Positions 36,670 to 43,989 of a DNA stretch of 64,000 nt are shown here, piece by piece (the stretch's first letter is position 1; every line of letters begins with the position of its first letter). Source of the DNA: Desulfobacca acetoxidans DSM 11109 (lineage in GTDB: Bacteria > Desulfobacterota > Desulfobaccia > Desulfobaccales > Desulfobaccaceae). The position numbers and the translations under genes are program-made. Under the pieces are notes generated by a model that worked only from the letters and a program-made list of their open reading frames with translations, was not told the DNA's origin and ran no database searches. The stretch is from the NCBI RefSeq assembly GCF_000195295.1, contig NC_015388.1:2232001-2296000 (forward strand). The letters run 5' to 3'.

Positions 36670-36693
36670 CTTAATGTAACAGTCTCAAATTAC

Positions 36694-36768
36694 TGGAGCC
36701 GGCATGGGGATTTGAACCCCAGACCTGCTGATTACGAATCAGCTGCTCTACCACTGAGCTATGCCGGC
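36694..36768 (-). tRNA. tRNA-Thr (anticodon CGU)
   Basis: Read on the minus strand: acceptor GCCGGCA pairs with TGCCGGC, D-arm GCTC-AGTGGTA-GAGC, anticodon arm GCTGA-TTCGTAA-TCAGC with anticodon CGT, variable loop AGGTC, T-arm TGGGG-TTCAAAT-CCCCA, discriminator T and encoded CCA. Total 75 nt including CCA. All stems are perfect. It reads ACG codons. The 3' end faces the IS remnants at 34.6-36.7 kb. Confidence 0.97.
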
Positions 36769-36777
36769 TTGGCCTTT

Positions 36778-36806
36778 AGTTTAGCAGCATTTCACCTTTT
36801 GTGCAA
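36778..36806 (-). promoter_or_regulatory. sigma70-type promoter of tRNA-Thr
   Basis: On the minus strand TTGCAC (36801-36806), 17 bp, then TAAACT (36778-36783). The expected start is 2-4 bases before the mature tRNA 5' end at 36768. Confidence 0.65.
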
Positions 36807-37161
36807 TGCTCATCTCCGAATGCCCGACGGACTCCCTCCGATGCCCCCGGCCTCACATTACCGATATTATATTGATCCATTGAGACATCTCCGGGGATAT
36901 CCTATTTTACCTTTTTTGGTATCCAAAAGAATAATAGACCAAACCAATGGCAATTACCAAGAAAGAAACATAGTCAGATACGCTGAGGATTTTATTACCG
37001 GCGCCGCGTCGACAGATTGACTTTTTCAGAATTTCCGGTAAGTTTCCTACACTTTTGCATGGTGGCGGATTCCCGGCAGTTTTTGGCGCCACATAGCCTC
37101 AACGGCCACCTATCTGATTTCGATAAGCAACTTTAGCATTTGATATAAGGAGGGATTTTCT
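36807..37161. other. gene-free region between tRNA-Thr and DUF599 gene
   Basis: About 350 bases without a supported gene. It contains scattered AT-rich tracts such as CCGATATTATATTG that could be promoter parts. AAGGAGG (37148-37154) is the ribosome site of the next gene. No hairpin with a T-run is seen. Confidence 0.45.
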
Positions 37162-37806
37162 ATGCAGCAGCTAAACTGGACCGAGAGCGTCTTTCCGGTT
37201 TGTACTCTCCTGATTCTGTTGCTCTATCATGTGCATTACTATTTCCAGGTAAAACGCTCCCCCATGCAGACTGCGATCGGTATCACTCAGTACCTGCGAA
37301 CTTTCTGGGTTGAAACAGTCATGGAGCAGAAACGGGACATCCTGGCGGTGCAGACCTTACGCAACTGGGTAATGGCCTCCAGTTTATTGGCCTCAACGGC
37401 AGTTTTGATTAGCATCGGGTTGCTGAGTTATCTTTTCCAGCAGAACAGGATCATCGAACTACCGTTTAGCGCCTATCTGATCATAGGAAGCACACGCAAT
37501 CTCGATGTTCTGAAGATTCTCCTGCTTTTTCTAAATTTTTCCTTTGCCTTTCTGAATTTTACCCTATCAATCCGTTATTATAATCATGTCAATTTCATGA
37601 TCAATGTGCCTCTGGACCGGGATGATGCGGTGACGGTGGGGTATATCTCCCGGATTTTAAATCTGGGCATGCTCCACTATACCTTGGGAATGCGGGCCTA
37701 TTATTTGGCGGGGCCGTTGTTGTTATGGCTTTTTGGCCCGGTATGGATGTTATTAGGCAGCGTCGTACTGGTAGGCATTCTCTATCGTATCGATCGCACC
37801 GCATGA
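37162..37806 (+). CDS. DUF599-family membrane protein
   Basis: A 214-aa protein with four hydrophobic segments (about residues 11-26, 70-93, 108-132 and 175-205). The N-terminal LLYHVHYYFQVKRSPMQTAIG and the FWVETVMEQKRDILAVQTLRNWVMASSLLASTAVLI segment match the DUF599 family, found in bacteria and plants. The function is unknown. A perfect AAGGAGG before the ATG suggests good expression. The convergent hemA gene ends 142 bases further on. Confidence 0.82.
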   Translation: MQQLNWTESVFPVCTLLILLLYHVHYYFQVKRSPMQTAIGITQYLRTFWVETVMEQKRDILAVQTLRNWVMASSLLASTAVLISIGLLSYLFQQNRIIELPFSAYLIIGSTRNLDVLKILLLFLNFSFAFLNFTLSIRYYNHVNFMINVPLDRDDAVTVGYISRILNLGMLHYTLGMRAYYLAGPLLLWLFGPVWMLLGSVVLVGILYRIDRTA

Positions 37807-37947
37807 AGAACAGGGAGGTAATGATAGGAACAAACCCTGTGTTTGCCCACATCTCAGGGCGCATACCAGATTCGCCCCGACAGGGGGAATTTAAAATTAT
37901 TTCCACAGCTGGAGTTTGATAAACAGAGCAACTAGAGTGGGTTGCCT

Positions 37948-39225
37948 CTACGATGGTTGGTCCGGATCAAGATTGAACAACCGCCGAGTGAGGTCTAGTT
38001 CGCGGGAGCGGTTTTTCGGGTGGTGGTTGCGTTTCAGATACAGGAAGGGATCGTGCAGAAGCTTCAAGGCAATAGATTCGGCCAAGATCTCTATTGATTT
38101 CTGTTGTTGCGGGGTTAACGGACCAAGCTGCGTCAGGGTCTTTTTGAGTTCCGTCTCACAGATCTGTTGAGCCTTATCGCGCAGGAGAATAATGGTCGGA
38201 GTTACCTCCAGAGTCCCACGCCACTTAAGAAATTTATGGGTTTCAGTCTCGATAATTCTTTCTGCCCGTATTGCCTCCTCTTGCCGGTGATGCAGATTGG
38301 CCGCTACAACTCCCTGCAAGTCATCGATATTGTATAGATATACGTTATCTAGAGCATCGATCCCCGGATCAAGATCCCGCGGGACGGCGATGTCGATAAG
38401 AAAGAGAGGACGTTGTTTGCGCCTTCGCATAACGCCTCTCACCTGTTCTTTGGTAAGTATGATATCCGGGGCTCCGGTGGAGCTAATGATGATATCGACA
38501 TTGAGAAGTTGGTTCTCCAGTTCGGCCAGGGAGACGGCTTCACCGCTGAAACGCTTGGCAAGCTCCAGGGCTCGGGCCAGAGTACGGTTGACAACGATGA
38601 GGCGGGCCACACCATGCCGATTAAGGTGTTCTACGGCCAATTCCGCCATCTCGCCGGCCCCGATAAGCAGAGCGGTCTTGTCGCTCAGGGTGCCGAAGAT
38701 CTTGCGGGCCAGTTCCACCGCGGCATAGCTGACGCTGACGGCCAGCCCCCCGATACCGGTTTCAGTGCGGACTTTCTTGGCTACCGAAAAAGTTTTATGG
38801 AGCAGGCGGTTCAGCAGAGGTCCGGTTGCCTGTTGCCGGGTAGCCTCGCGGTAGGCCGCTTTTACCTGCCCTAATATCTGGGGTTCTCCCATGACCATGG
38901 AGTCAAGACCACAGGCTACTTGATATAAGTGCTTGATTGCCTCAGCTTCCCGATATTCATACAACGCGGCGGTGACGTCGGCAGCGGCTAGGGCGCGACA
39001 GGAAGTAAAAAAGTCTACTACATGCGGGATGGCGCTCTCAGGAGCAGGCGTAGCCAACAGCACCTCCACCCGATTACAGGTAGCATAAATTAGAAGTTCC
39101 CGGATAGCGGCAATCTGCCGCAGTTGGTTATACGCCTGGGCGGCATCGGGGATGAGGCCGGCAAGCTTCTCCCGCAACGCCAACGGTGCAGTCTTATGGT
39201 TAAGCCCGATGAGAACTATGATCAC
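37948..39225 (-). CDS. hemA: glutamyl-tRNA reductase
   Basis: A 425-aa NADPH-dependent enzyme reducing Glu-tRNA to glutamate-1-semialdehyde, the first step of tetrapyrrole synthesis by the C5 route. The N-terminal IGLNHKTAPLALREK and the catalytic Cys50 in YATCNRVEVLL are present, followed by the NADPH fold (LLIGAGEMAELAVEHL) and the C-terminal dimer helices. The start is GTG at 39225, overlapping the upstream stop as GTGA. An in-frame start at 39348 would overlap the neighbouring gene by 127 nt and was rejected. Neighbours point to supply of siroheme and heme precursors. Confidence 0.95.
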   Translation of the reverse strand: MIIVLIGLNHKTAPLALREKLAGLIPDAAQAYNQLRQIAAIRELLIYATCNRVEVLLATPAPESAIPHVVDFFTSCRALAAADVTAALYEYREAEAIKHLYQVACGLDSMVMGEPQILGQVKAAYREATRQQATGPLLNRLLHKTFSVAKKVRTETGIGGLAVSVSYAAVELARKIFGTLSDKTALLIGAGEMAELAVEHLNRHGVARLIVVNRTLARALELAKRFSGEAVSLAELENQLLNVDIIISSTGAPDIILTKEQVRGVMRRRKQRPLFLIDIAVPRDLDPGIDALDNVYLYNIDDLQGVVAANLHHRQEEAIRAERIIETETHKFLKWRGTLEVTPTIILLRDKAQQICETELKKTLTQLGPLTPQQQKSIEILAESIALKLLHDPFLYLKRNHHPKNRSRELDLTRRLFNLDPDQPS

Positions 39226-40052
39226 GGCAGCCGTCCAAATCCACCGAAGCGGTGATAGCTCCGTTGGAAAAAATCGGCACCCACAAAGGTTATCATGAGT
39301 AGCACAAACCCGGCGATAGCTAACAAAGCGGCTCGGCGCCCCCGCCAACCCACCGCCAGGCGTTCATGCAATAACCCGGCATAGAGCAACCAGGCGATGA
39401 GAGTCATAGTTTCTTTGGGATCCCAGCGCCAGAAGGCGCCGAGGGCATATTGGGCATAAAGGGATCCGGTGACAATACCGAGGGTAAGCAGCGGAAAACC
39501 TATATTGATACAGTAATAATTTAAGGCATCCAAGGTTTCCAGGGAAGGAAGACGTTTATAGAAAAAACCGAATTTTTTCGACTTGATCTGATGTTCCTGC
39601 ACCAGGTAAAGGATGCCGCCCAAAAAAGCAATGGTGAAGGTGGCATTGCCTAGCAACGCCGCAACAATATGGAAGCTGAGCCAAAAGTTCTGCAGCAGGG
39701 GTGGGATATCAGCCTGACGGGGCAGTATCAGGGCGCCACACAGCATCAGCGCAGCCAGGGGGGCGGCCAAGGCCCCTAATACCTTGACCGGGTAACGCCA
39801 GTTAAACAGGAGGAAGGCGGCCACGAGGGCCCAGCTAAACAGACTGAGCGTTCCCCCGAGCGTAGCTACGGGGAAAAAACCCGCCTCCAGCGTGAGACGC
39901 GCCAGTCCTAAAGAGTGCCAGACGCAACCGACGCCGATGATCCAGCCGCCATATCGATGCAATATATCGAGCTGCACCCACAGATATCCCAGCCAGATGA
40001 AGGTGGCTAAAAAATAGAAGCTTAAAGCGAGGATTAAGAGTCCAGCATCCAT
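39222..40052 (-). CDS. CcsA/HemX-like cytochrome c assembly membrane protein
   Basis: A 276-aa protein with about eight membrane segments of the CcsA/CcmC/HemX family. The tryptophan-rich WD motif region reads ALGAFWRWDPKETMTLIAWLLYAGLLHERL. Histidines such as LSFHIVAALLGNATF could bind heme. Placed directly before hemA, it may be the HemX type that affects HemA amount, or a CcsA heme exporter for system II cytochrome c maturation. No ccsB partner is in the window. It ends in GTGA with hemA. Confidence 0.85.
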   Translation of the reverse strand: MDAGLLILALSFYFLATFIWLGYLWVQLDILHRYGGWIIGVGCVWHSLGLARLTLEAGFFPVATLGGTLSLFSWALVAAFLLFNWRYPVKVLGALAAPLAALMLCGALILPRQADIPPLLQNFWLSFHIVAALLGNATFTIAFLGGILYLVQEHQIKSKKFGFFYKRLPSLETLDALNYYCINIGFPLLTLGIVTGSLYAQYALGAFWRWDPKETMTLIAWLLYAGLLHERLAVGWRGRRAALLAIAGFVLLMITFVGADFFQRSYHRFGGFGRLP

Positions 40053-40067
40053 ATATTGATCCAGAGC

Positions 40068-40775
40068 TTATAGCCGGGTGGGCAGGCTGTTAGTAAAGAG
40101 ACTGGCTGCCTGGGTCTGTAGTTCGGCCATCTCCACCGGCGGCAGAATAGCCCCTACCAGTGTTGCCAACAGCTTCCGGATACCTTCCCGGTCACCATTC
40201 CTTACCAGTTCAAGGAGGGGACTGTGGACGATGTTGGTAAAAACCGTGAGATTATCAGGGTGATCTCGTCGGCTGGCCAGCACCTTGGCACGCACTGCAC
40301 CCAACAATTCTAGATACGGGCCATATTCCGAACCAAAGAGCTGCTCCAAGTCCTGGCGCAACTTTTTGGCCAGGGCCGGACTCTGACCGCCGGTACCAAT
40401 CGCCAGGGTCAGCTCTCCCCGCCGGACTGTAGCCGGAACAATAAATGTACAGAGGGCGGGCGCATCCACGATATTGACTGGCAAACCGCGGGCCTGGGCG
40501 GCGGCGCTGATCTCTCGATTGGTCTGCAGGTTGTTTGTGGCCCCGATAACCAAAACCATGCCGTCTAAATGCTCGGGAGTGAAATTCTCCTGGCGATAGA
40601 GAATTTCGCCTCGTCGGGCCAGATCCAACAGCGTCGGGGTCGCCTCCCGGCTGACTACACTCACCCGAGCGCCGGCCAGGAGGAGGTCCTGCACCTTGCG
40701 CTCCCCAATCGCCCCGCCGCCGACCACCAGACAGGGTCTACCGTCGATATTCAAAAAAACCGGATATACTCTCAT
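40068..40775 (-). CDS. precorrin-2 dehydrogenase / sirohydrochlorin ferrochelatase (CysG N-terminal type)
   Basis: A 235-aa Met8p/CysG-N-like enzyme that oxidises precorrin-2 with NAD and inserts iron to make siroheme. The nucleotide loop is LVVGGGAIGERKVQDLLLAGA (about residues 17-36). Asp104 in LPVNIVDAPALCTF matches the catalytic Asp104 of CysG. It is a separate protein without the CobA methyltransferase domain. Siroheme is needed by dissimilatory sulfite reductase and is the start of the alternative heme route used by sulfate reducers, so grouping with hemA is sensible. The next gene starts 15 nt downstream. Confidence 0.92.
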   Translation of the reverse strand: MRVYPVFLNIDGRPCLVVGGGAIGERKVQDLLLAGARVSVVSREATPTLLDLARRGEILYRQENFTPEHLDGMVLVIGATNNLQTNREISAAAQARGLPVNIVDAPALCTFIVPATVRRGELTLAIGTGGQSPALAKKLRQDLEQLFGSEYGPYLELLGAVRAKVLASRRDHPDNLTVFTNIVHSPLLELVRNGDREGIRKLLATLVGAILPPVEMAELQTQAASLFTNSLPTRL

Positions 40776-40791
40776 AAAATTAAATCCAGGT

Positions 40792-40813
40792 GGGCGAATA
40801 CGAGCTTCGCCCC
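40792..40813. repeat. short GC palindrome, family of GGGCGAA...TTCGCCC
   Basis: GGGCGAA (40792-40798) and TTCGCCC (40806-40812) form a 7-bp stem. The unit GGGCGAATACGAGCTTCGCC closely matches the one at 49833-49852 (same arms, similar loop, both followed by CCTA). The remaining gap to 41034 has no gene. Confidence 0.6.
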
Positions 40814-41034
40814 TACAATAGGCATCTTAGCGGGCGAATAGGAGATTCTCACTTTCAATAATAATCCGGATTTAACGGGGAATTGGTTTTTGATCCGGGT
40901 TTTCAAATTTCGCTTTTTCAAAAGAGCGCATCTAGTTGTCATTATGTACCAGATGCGCAATAAATTCACAATGCCTGGGGCAATGGCCCACAAATGCAGA
41001 TTACAACAGCCTGCCAATAGCTTACGGCACACCT

Positions 41035-41400
41035 TCACTCCAATTCGCTGTATTTTTTACTGTTGCCAAAACTCTTGGCAACCGGATATTTTTCTTCGTT
41101 CTTAATAAGTTTGGCCTTCATGGCTTCAGACAGATCGATACCGACAGCCTCCCCTAAGTACAGTAAAAAAATAAAGATATCGGCAAGTTCATCTTGTATC
41201 CTGGTTTTATAGGAGTCTCCGGACAGGAGTTCGACGATTTCGTCGTCCTTTTTCCAGAGAAAGAGTTCTTGCAGTTCCGCCGCTTCGATGCCGATGGCCA
41301 TGGCCAGATTTTTAGGTGTGTGAAATGGCCCCCAAGCCCGTTGTTGGCGGAAATGAAGAACCCGGCGTTGTAGAGATGCCAGGGTATCAACGTCGTCCAT
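41035..41400 (-). CDS. MazG-like / RS21-C6 nucleotide pyrophosphohydrolase
   Basis: A 121-aa all-alpha NTP pyrophosphohydrolase. The metal site is EAAELQELFLWK and DELADIFIFLLYLGEAVG, with the ExxE and ExxD pattern of the family. The RAWGPFHTPKNLAMAIGIE segment is typical of the RS21-C6 (dCTPase) group. It would clear noncanonical or excess dNTPs. The ATG at 41400 is chosen because homology begins there. The 100-aa unknown gene ends 25 nt before it on the same strand. Confidence 0.88.
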   Translation of the reverse strand: MDDVDTLASLQRRVLHFRQQRAWGPFHTPKNLAMAIGIEAAELQELFLWKKDDEIVELLSGDSYKTRIQDELADIFIFLLYLGEAVGIDLSEAMKAKLIKNEEKYPVAKSFGNSKKYSELE

Positions 41401-41425
41401 CAGGCGCCCCCTCCAAGATAAGAAT

Positions 41426-41722
41426 TTAACAGAGCCAGCAGCCTTTCTCCCGGATCTCCTCATACCACTGCCGCAGCCGCGGCCTCATTGCCTCTTTCGG
41501 CAGCAGCAAAAACTGTCTGGCCTCGCCCAGTTGAATGAAACCGGCAAAATAGGCGAATTTCACCAGGTCTTCGAGATGCTGGAAGGAAAATACCAGGTAT
41601 TCCTCGGGGACCCGGCTTAGCATATCCTGTTTGGCGATGATTTCTTTAACCAGCTCAAAATGGTGCTGCAGTTGAGGATTGTTATCAGCAACGCCCTTAA
41701 TCGGGCTTCCAGCAGAGGTCAT
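41426..41722 (-). CDS. hypothetical protein (98 aa)
   Basis: I do not recognise this protein. It is small, mostly helical and aromatic-rich: EEYLVFSFQHLEDLVKFAYF, a helix with LGEARQFLLLPKEAMRPRLRQ, and a C-terminal KGCWLC with two cysteines. No signal or membrane segment is seen. ATG at 41722 is preferred over a TTG two codons upstream. It lies between the protease and MazG-like genes on the same strand with gaps of 57 and 25 nt, so co-transcription is likely. Confidence 0.6.
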   Translation of the reverse strand: MTSAGSPIKGVADNNPQLQHHFELVKEIIAKQDMLSRVPEEYLVFSFQHLEDLVKFAYFAGFIQLGEARQFLLLPKEAMRPRLRQWYEEIREKGCWLC

Positions 41723-41779
41723 AATCAACGTCTCTCGTGCAAATCAAAGGATATAGCCCCAAGCCTCTCGTTCCACATC

Positions 41780-42583
41780 CTATTGCAGCCAACGGGCTGC
41801 GATCTTTTTTGCCAGATTAATCGGGATGGCAAAACCGATACCCTGACCAGGCGCCACGATCATGCTGTTAATGCCGATCACCTGACCGTTGAGGTTTATC
41901 AGGGGACCACCGCTGTTGCCCGGATTAATGGAAGCGTCGGTTTGGATAAAGTCGCCGTACTTCCCCTGCCCTACCCCTTTCCGGCCCGTGGCGCTGATGA
42001 CCCCCACGGTAACGGTGTTCTCCAGGCCGAAAGGACTGCCGATGGCTATAGCCCACTGGCCGGCTTTTAGTTGATCGGAATCGCCCAGGGGAGCCACCGG
42101 CAACCCCGGGGTTTCGGCTTGAATGACGGCCAGATCATAACGGGGATCAGCACCAACGGCGCGCCCGCGCAGCGTCCGTCCATCCCGCAGGTGCAAGACG
42201 ATGTTCTGGGCCCCGGCCACGACATGATGGTTAGTGAGAATAAAACCCCGGGGATCGATGATGACCCCGGACCCCTGGCCTACTTGTCGCTGTTGCAGTC
42301 CCTGGGGCGGCATCATGTTGCGGAAAAACCCCTCAAACGGAGTCCCCCGAAAGAACTCCTCGTCAAACCCCGGGAAAGGCGCCACCGTGACCACCCTGAC
42401 GCATTTAAGACTTACCACCGCCGGCGCCACCTGTTCCACCGCCCGGACAAAGTCCTGCTGCAACTCCATAGCGCTGGCAGCCCAGATCGGCATCGGTGCG
42501 AGGCTGAGAAACAGCCAACAGACAAAGATTCGAAAAGATACGGTATGCGGCTGAATCAAGAGAAGCTTCCTTATAAACCACAA
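41780..42583 (-). CDS. trypsin-like serine protease of the HtrA/DegP type, without PDZ domain
   Basis: A 267-aa secreted protease. A signal peptide or anchor covers about residues 16-36 (FRIFVCWLFLSLAPMPIWA). The triad is His120 in ILTNHHVV, Asp150 in RYDLAVI and Ser224 in NPGNSGGPL. The protein ends soon after the catalytic domain (IPINLAKKIAARWLQ), where DegP-type proteins continue into PDZ domains, so both PDZ domains are missing. No stop or frameshift trace suggests a broken PDZ. It would act in the periplasm. Regulation by peptide binding to PDZ cannot occur here. Confidence 0.9.
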   Translation of the reverse strand: MWFIRKLLLIQPHTVSFRIFVCWLFLSLAPMPIWAASAMELQQDFVRAVEQVAPAVVSLKCVRVVTVAPFPGFDEEFFRGTPFEGFFRNMMPPQGLQQRQVGQGSGVIIDPRGFILTNHHVVAGAQNIVLHLRDGRTLRGRAVGADPRYDLAVIQAETPGLPVAPLGDSDQLKAGQWAIAIGSPFGLENTVTVGVISATGRKGVGQGKYGDFIQTDASINPGNSGGPLINLNGQVIGINSMIVAPGQGIGFAIPINLAKKIAARWLQ

Positions 42584-42593
42584 TATCCGGGTC

Positions 42594-43010
42594 TTATAGC
42601 AGTAACAATGGCTTCGGGGAAGGCGCCGGTCCGATTACTGCCGCAACCTCCTCCGGAATCAGGCTTTCGGCCAGAGCCATGAATGCCCGGCCCTCTCCAG
42701 GCGGCAGATTGAGGCCCTCAGAGCTGAGATGTTCGCCAGTATCGGCCAGTAGCCGGACGCCGCCGTCCCCGCCGATGGCCAAGCAGACAGTTGGGCCACC
42801 CTCCGTTGCCTCGGTCCAGAAAACCCTCAGATCGGCGGCAGAATCCGTGGCGGACCAGCCGATGATAATCTGACGGTAGCCGTCGGGATATTCGAGCATA
42901 AGCCGCGGCCCGCACCAAATCTGCGACCTGACCATCAGCCACACGGGGCTCATGCCTTCAGGGAGATTGGTATTCGGCCGGACGCCATAATCAAGACTTA
43001 ACTGATTCAT
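42594..43010 (-). CDS. hypothetical protein (138 aa)
   Basis: I do not recognise this protein. It has no signal or membrane segment. The sequence reads like a beta-rich domain (MVRSQIWCGPRLMLEYPDGYRQIIIGW, then CLAIGGDGGVRLLADTGEHL) and ends with a proline/leucine tail. It overlaps the alcohol dehydrogenase gene by 20 nt and lies 10 nt before the protease gene, so it is fixed inside a coupled run. The overlap supports it being a real gene. Confidence 0.6.
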   Translation of the reverse strand: MNQLSLDYGVRPNTNLPEGMSPVWLMVRSQIWCGPRLMLEYPDGYRQIIIGWSATDSAADLRVFWTEATEGGPTVCLAIGGDGGVRLLADTGEHLSSEGLNLPPGEGRAFMALAESLIPEEVAAVIGPAPSPKPLLLL

Positions 43011-43974
43011 ACTGCGGCATCTCCACCAGAACTTTGAGAACGCCCCGCCGGGTGGCGTAGCGTAAGGCTTCCTCGGCCTGAACCAGGGGATAAACCCGGG
43101 AGATGAGTTTTTTCGGGTTGATCAATCTCCGGGCCAGCAATCGCAGGGCTGGCGGAAATGGCCCGCAACGGGAACCGACGACCGTGATTTCGGGCACGAC
43201 CAGGGCCGCGGGATTAAAGTCGAATGCGCCATGATAGGTGCTTTTGGCAATGATAATGCCATGGGGGCGCACCGTCTCAATGGCCATCCGCCACCCTGCC
43301 GGCGATCCGGAGGCCTCGATAACCACGTCAAACTCCTTCTCCCCAAATCCCTCAGCCACATGAACCTGAACCCCTCTGGCCTCGATGAAGTCCATTTTTT
43401 CAGGATGATGTCCGACCAGATGGAGTTCGCAGCCGTTGAGGCGCAGCACTAAAGAGATAAGGAGCCCGAGTTTGCCATCGCCGATGATCAGCACCCTAAA
43501 GTCGGGTCCGATGGGCGTCTGCTCCAGAATTTCCAGGGCGGCGGCGAGAGGTTCGGTAAAGACTGCAAAGGCATCGGGAACATTGGCAGGCACTGGATGA
43601 AGATTGGCCTCTGGCAGGGTGATGAACTCTGCCAACGCCCCATCTTTTTCCCAGATACCCAGTACCCGGCGCCGGGCGCAATGCCGCGGCAGTCCCCGCC
43701 GACAGCGATCACAGGTACCGCAGGCGATATTAATCTCCCCTACCACCCTTTGACCCAGCCATGCAGAAGTGTGAGCCTCCACCACCTCTCCGACAAACTC
43801 ATGTCCCAAAATACCGTGAAACCCTTTATAGCCTCGGGTTATATTGATATCCGTCTGACAGATGCCGGTTAACCTAACCCGGATGAGGACCTCCCCCGCC
43901 CGAGGTTGAGGACGGGGAACCTCCTGCAATTTTACGGTGCCGTCAAAGGTAAGGGCCAGCATACTCTGATTCAT
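42991..43974 (-). CDS. zinc-dependent medium-chain alcohol dehydrogenase family protein
   Basis: A 327-aa MDR oxidoreductase. Catalytic zinc ligands are Cys39 (GICQTDINI) and the His58-Glu59 pair (ILGHEFVGEV). The structural zinc site Cys85, Cys88, Cys91 and Cys99 is complete (ACGTCDRCRRGLPRHC). The NAD-binding loop is VLIIGDGKLGLLISL. The substrate is unknown; threonine/sorbitol dehydrogenase-like relatives exist. It overlaps the downstream 138-aa gene by 20 nt and follows the glycosyltransferase gene with a 15-nt gap. Confidence 0.9.
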   Translation of the reverse strand: MNQSMLALTFDGTVKLQEVPRPQPRAGEVLIRVRLTGICQTDINITRGYKGFHGILGHEFVGEVVEAHTSAWLGQRVVGEINIACGTCDRCRRGLPRHCARRRVLGIWEKDGALAEFITLPEANLHPVPANVPDAFAVFTEPLAAALEILEQTPIGPDFRVLIIGDGKLGLLISLVLRLNGCELHLVGHHPEKMDFIEARGVQVHVAEGFGEKEFDVVIEASGSPAGWRMAIETVRPHGIIIAKSTYHGAFDFNPAALVVPEITVVGSRCGPFPPALRLLARRLINPKKLISRVYPLVQAEEALRYATRRGVLKVLVEMPQYESVKS

Positions 43975-43989
43975 GAAAGCCTTCCCTAA

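Larger units (their letters stand above)
36321..36685 (+). mobile_element. internally deleted IS1182/IS5-type element (MITE-like)
   Basis: AGACTGTTGCA (36321-36331) and TGTAACAGTCT (36675-36685) are inverted ends matching at 10 of 11 positions. They enclose 365 bases holding only the N-terminal quarter of an IS1182/IS5-type transposase. The right end lies 8 bases from the 3' end of tRNA-Thr. Such end-preserving deletion forms can be moved in trans by a full-length relative. Confidence 0.65.

Noticed and set aside
36670-37020. Open frame continuing from the IS1182/IS5-type fragment to 37020
   Set aside because: It runs across the tRNA-Thr gene on the other strand and shows no transposase similarity after LSAR; it is chance read-through.
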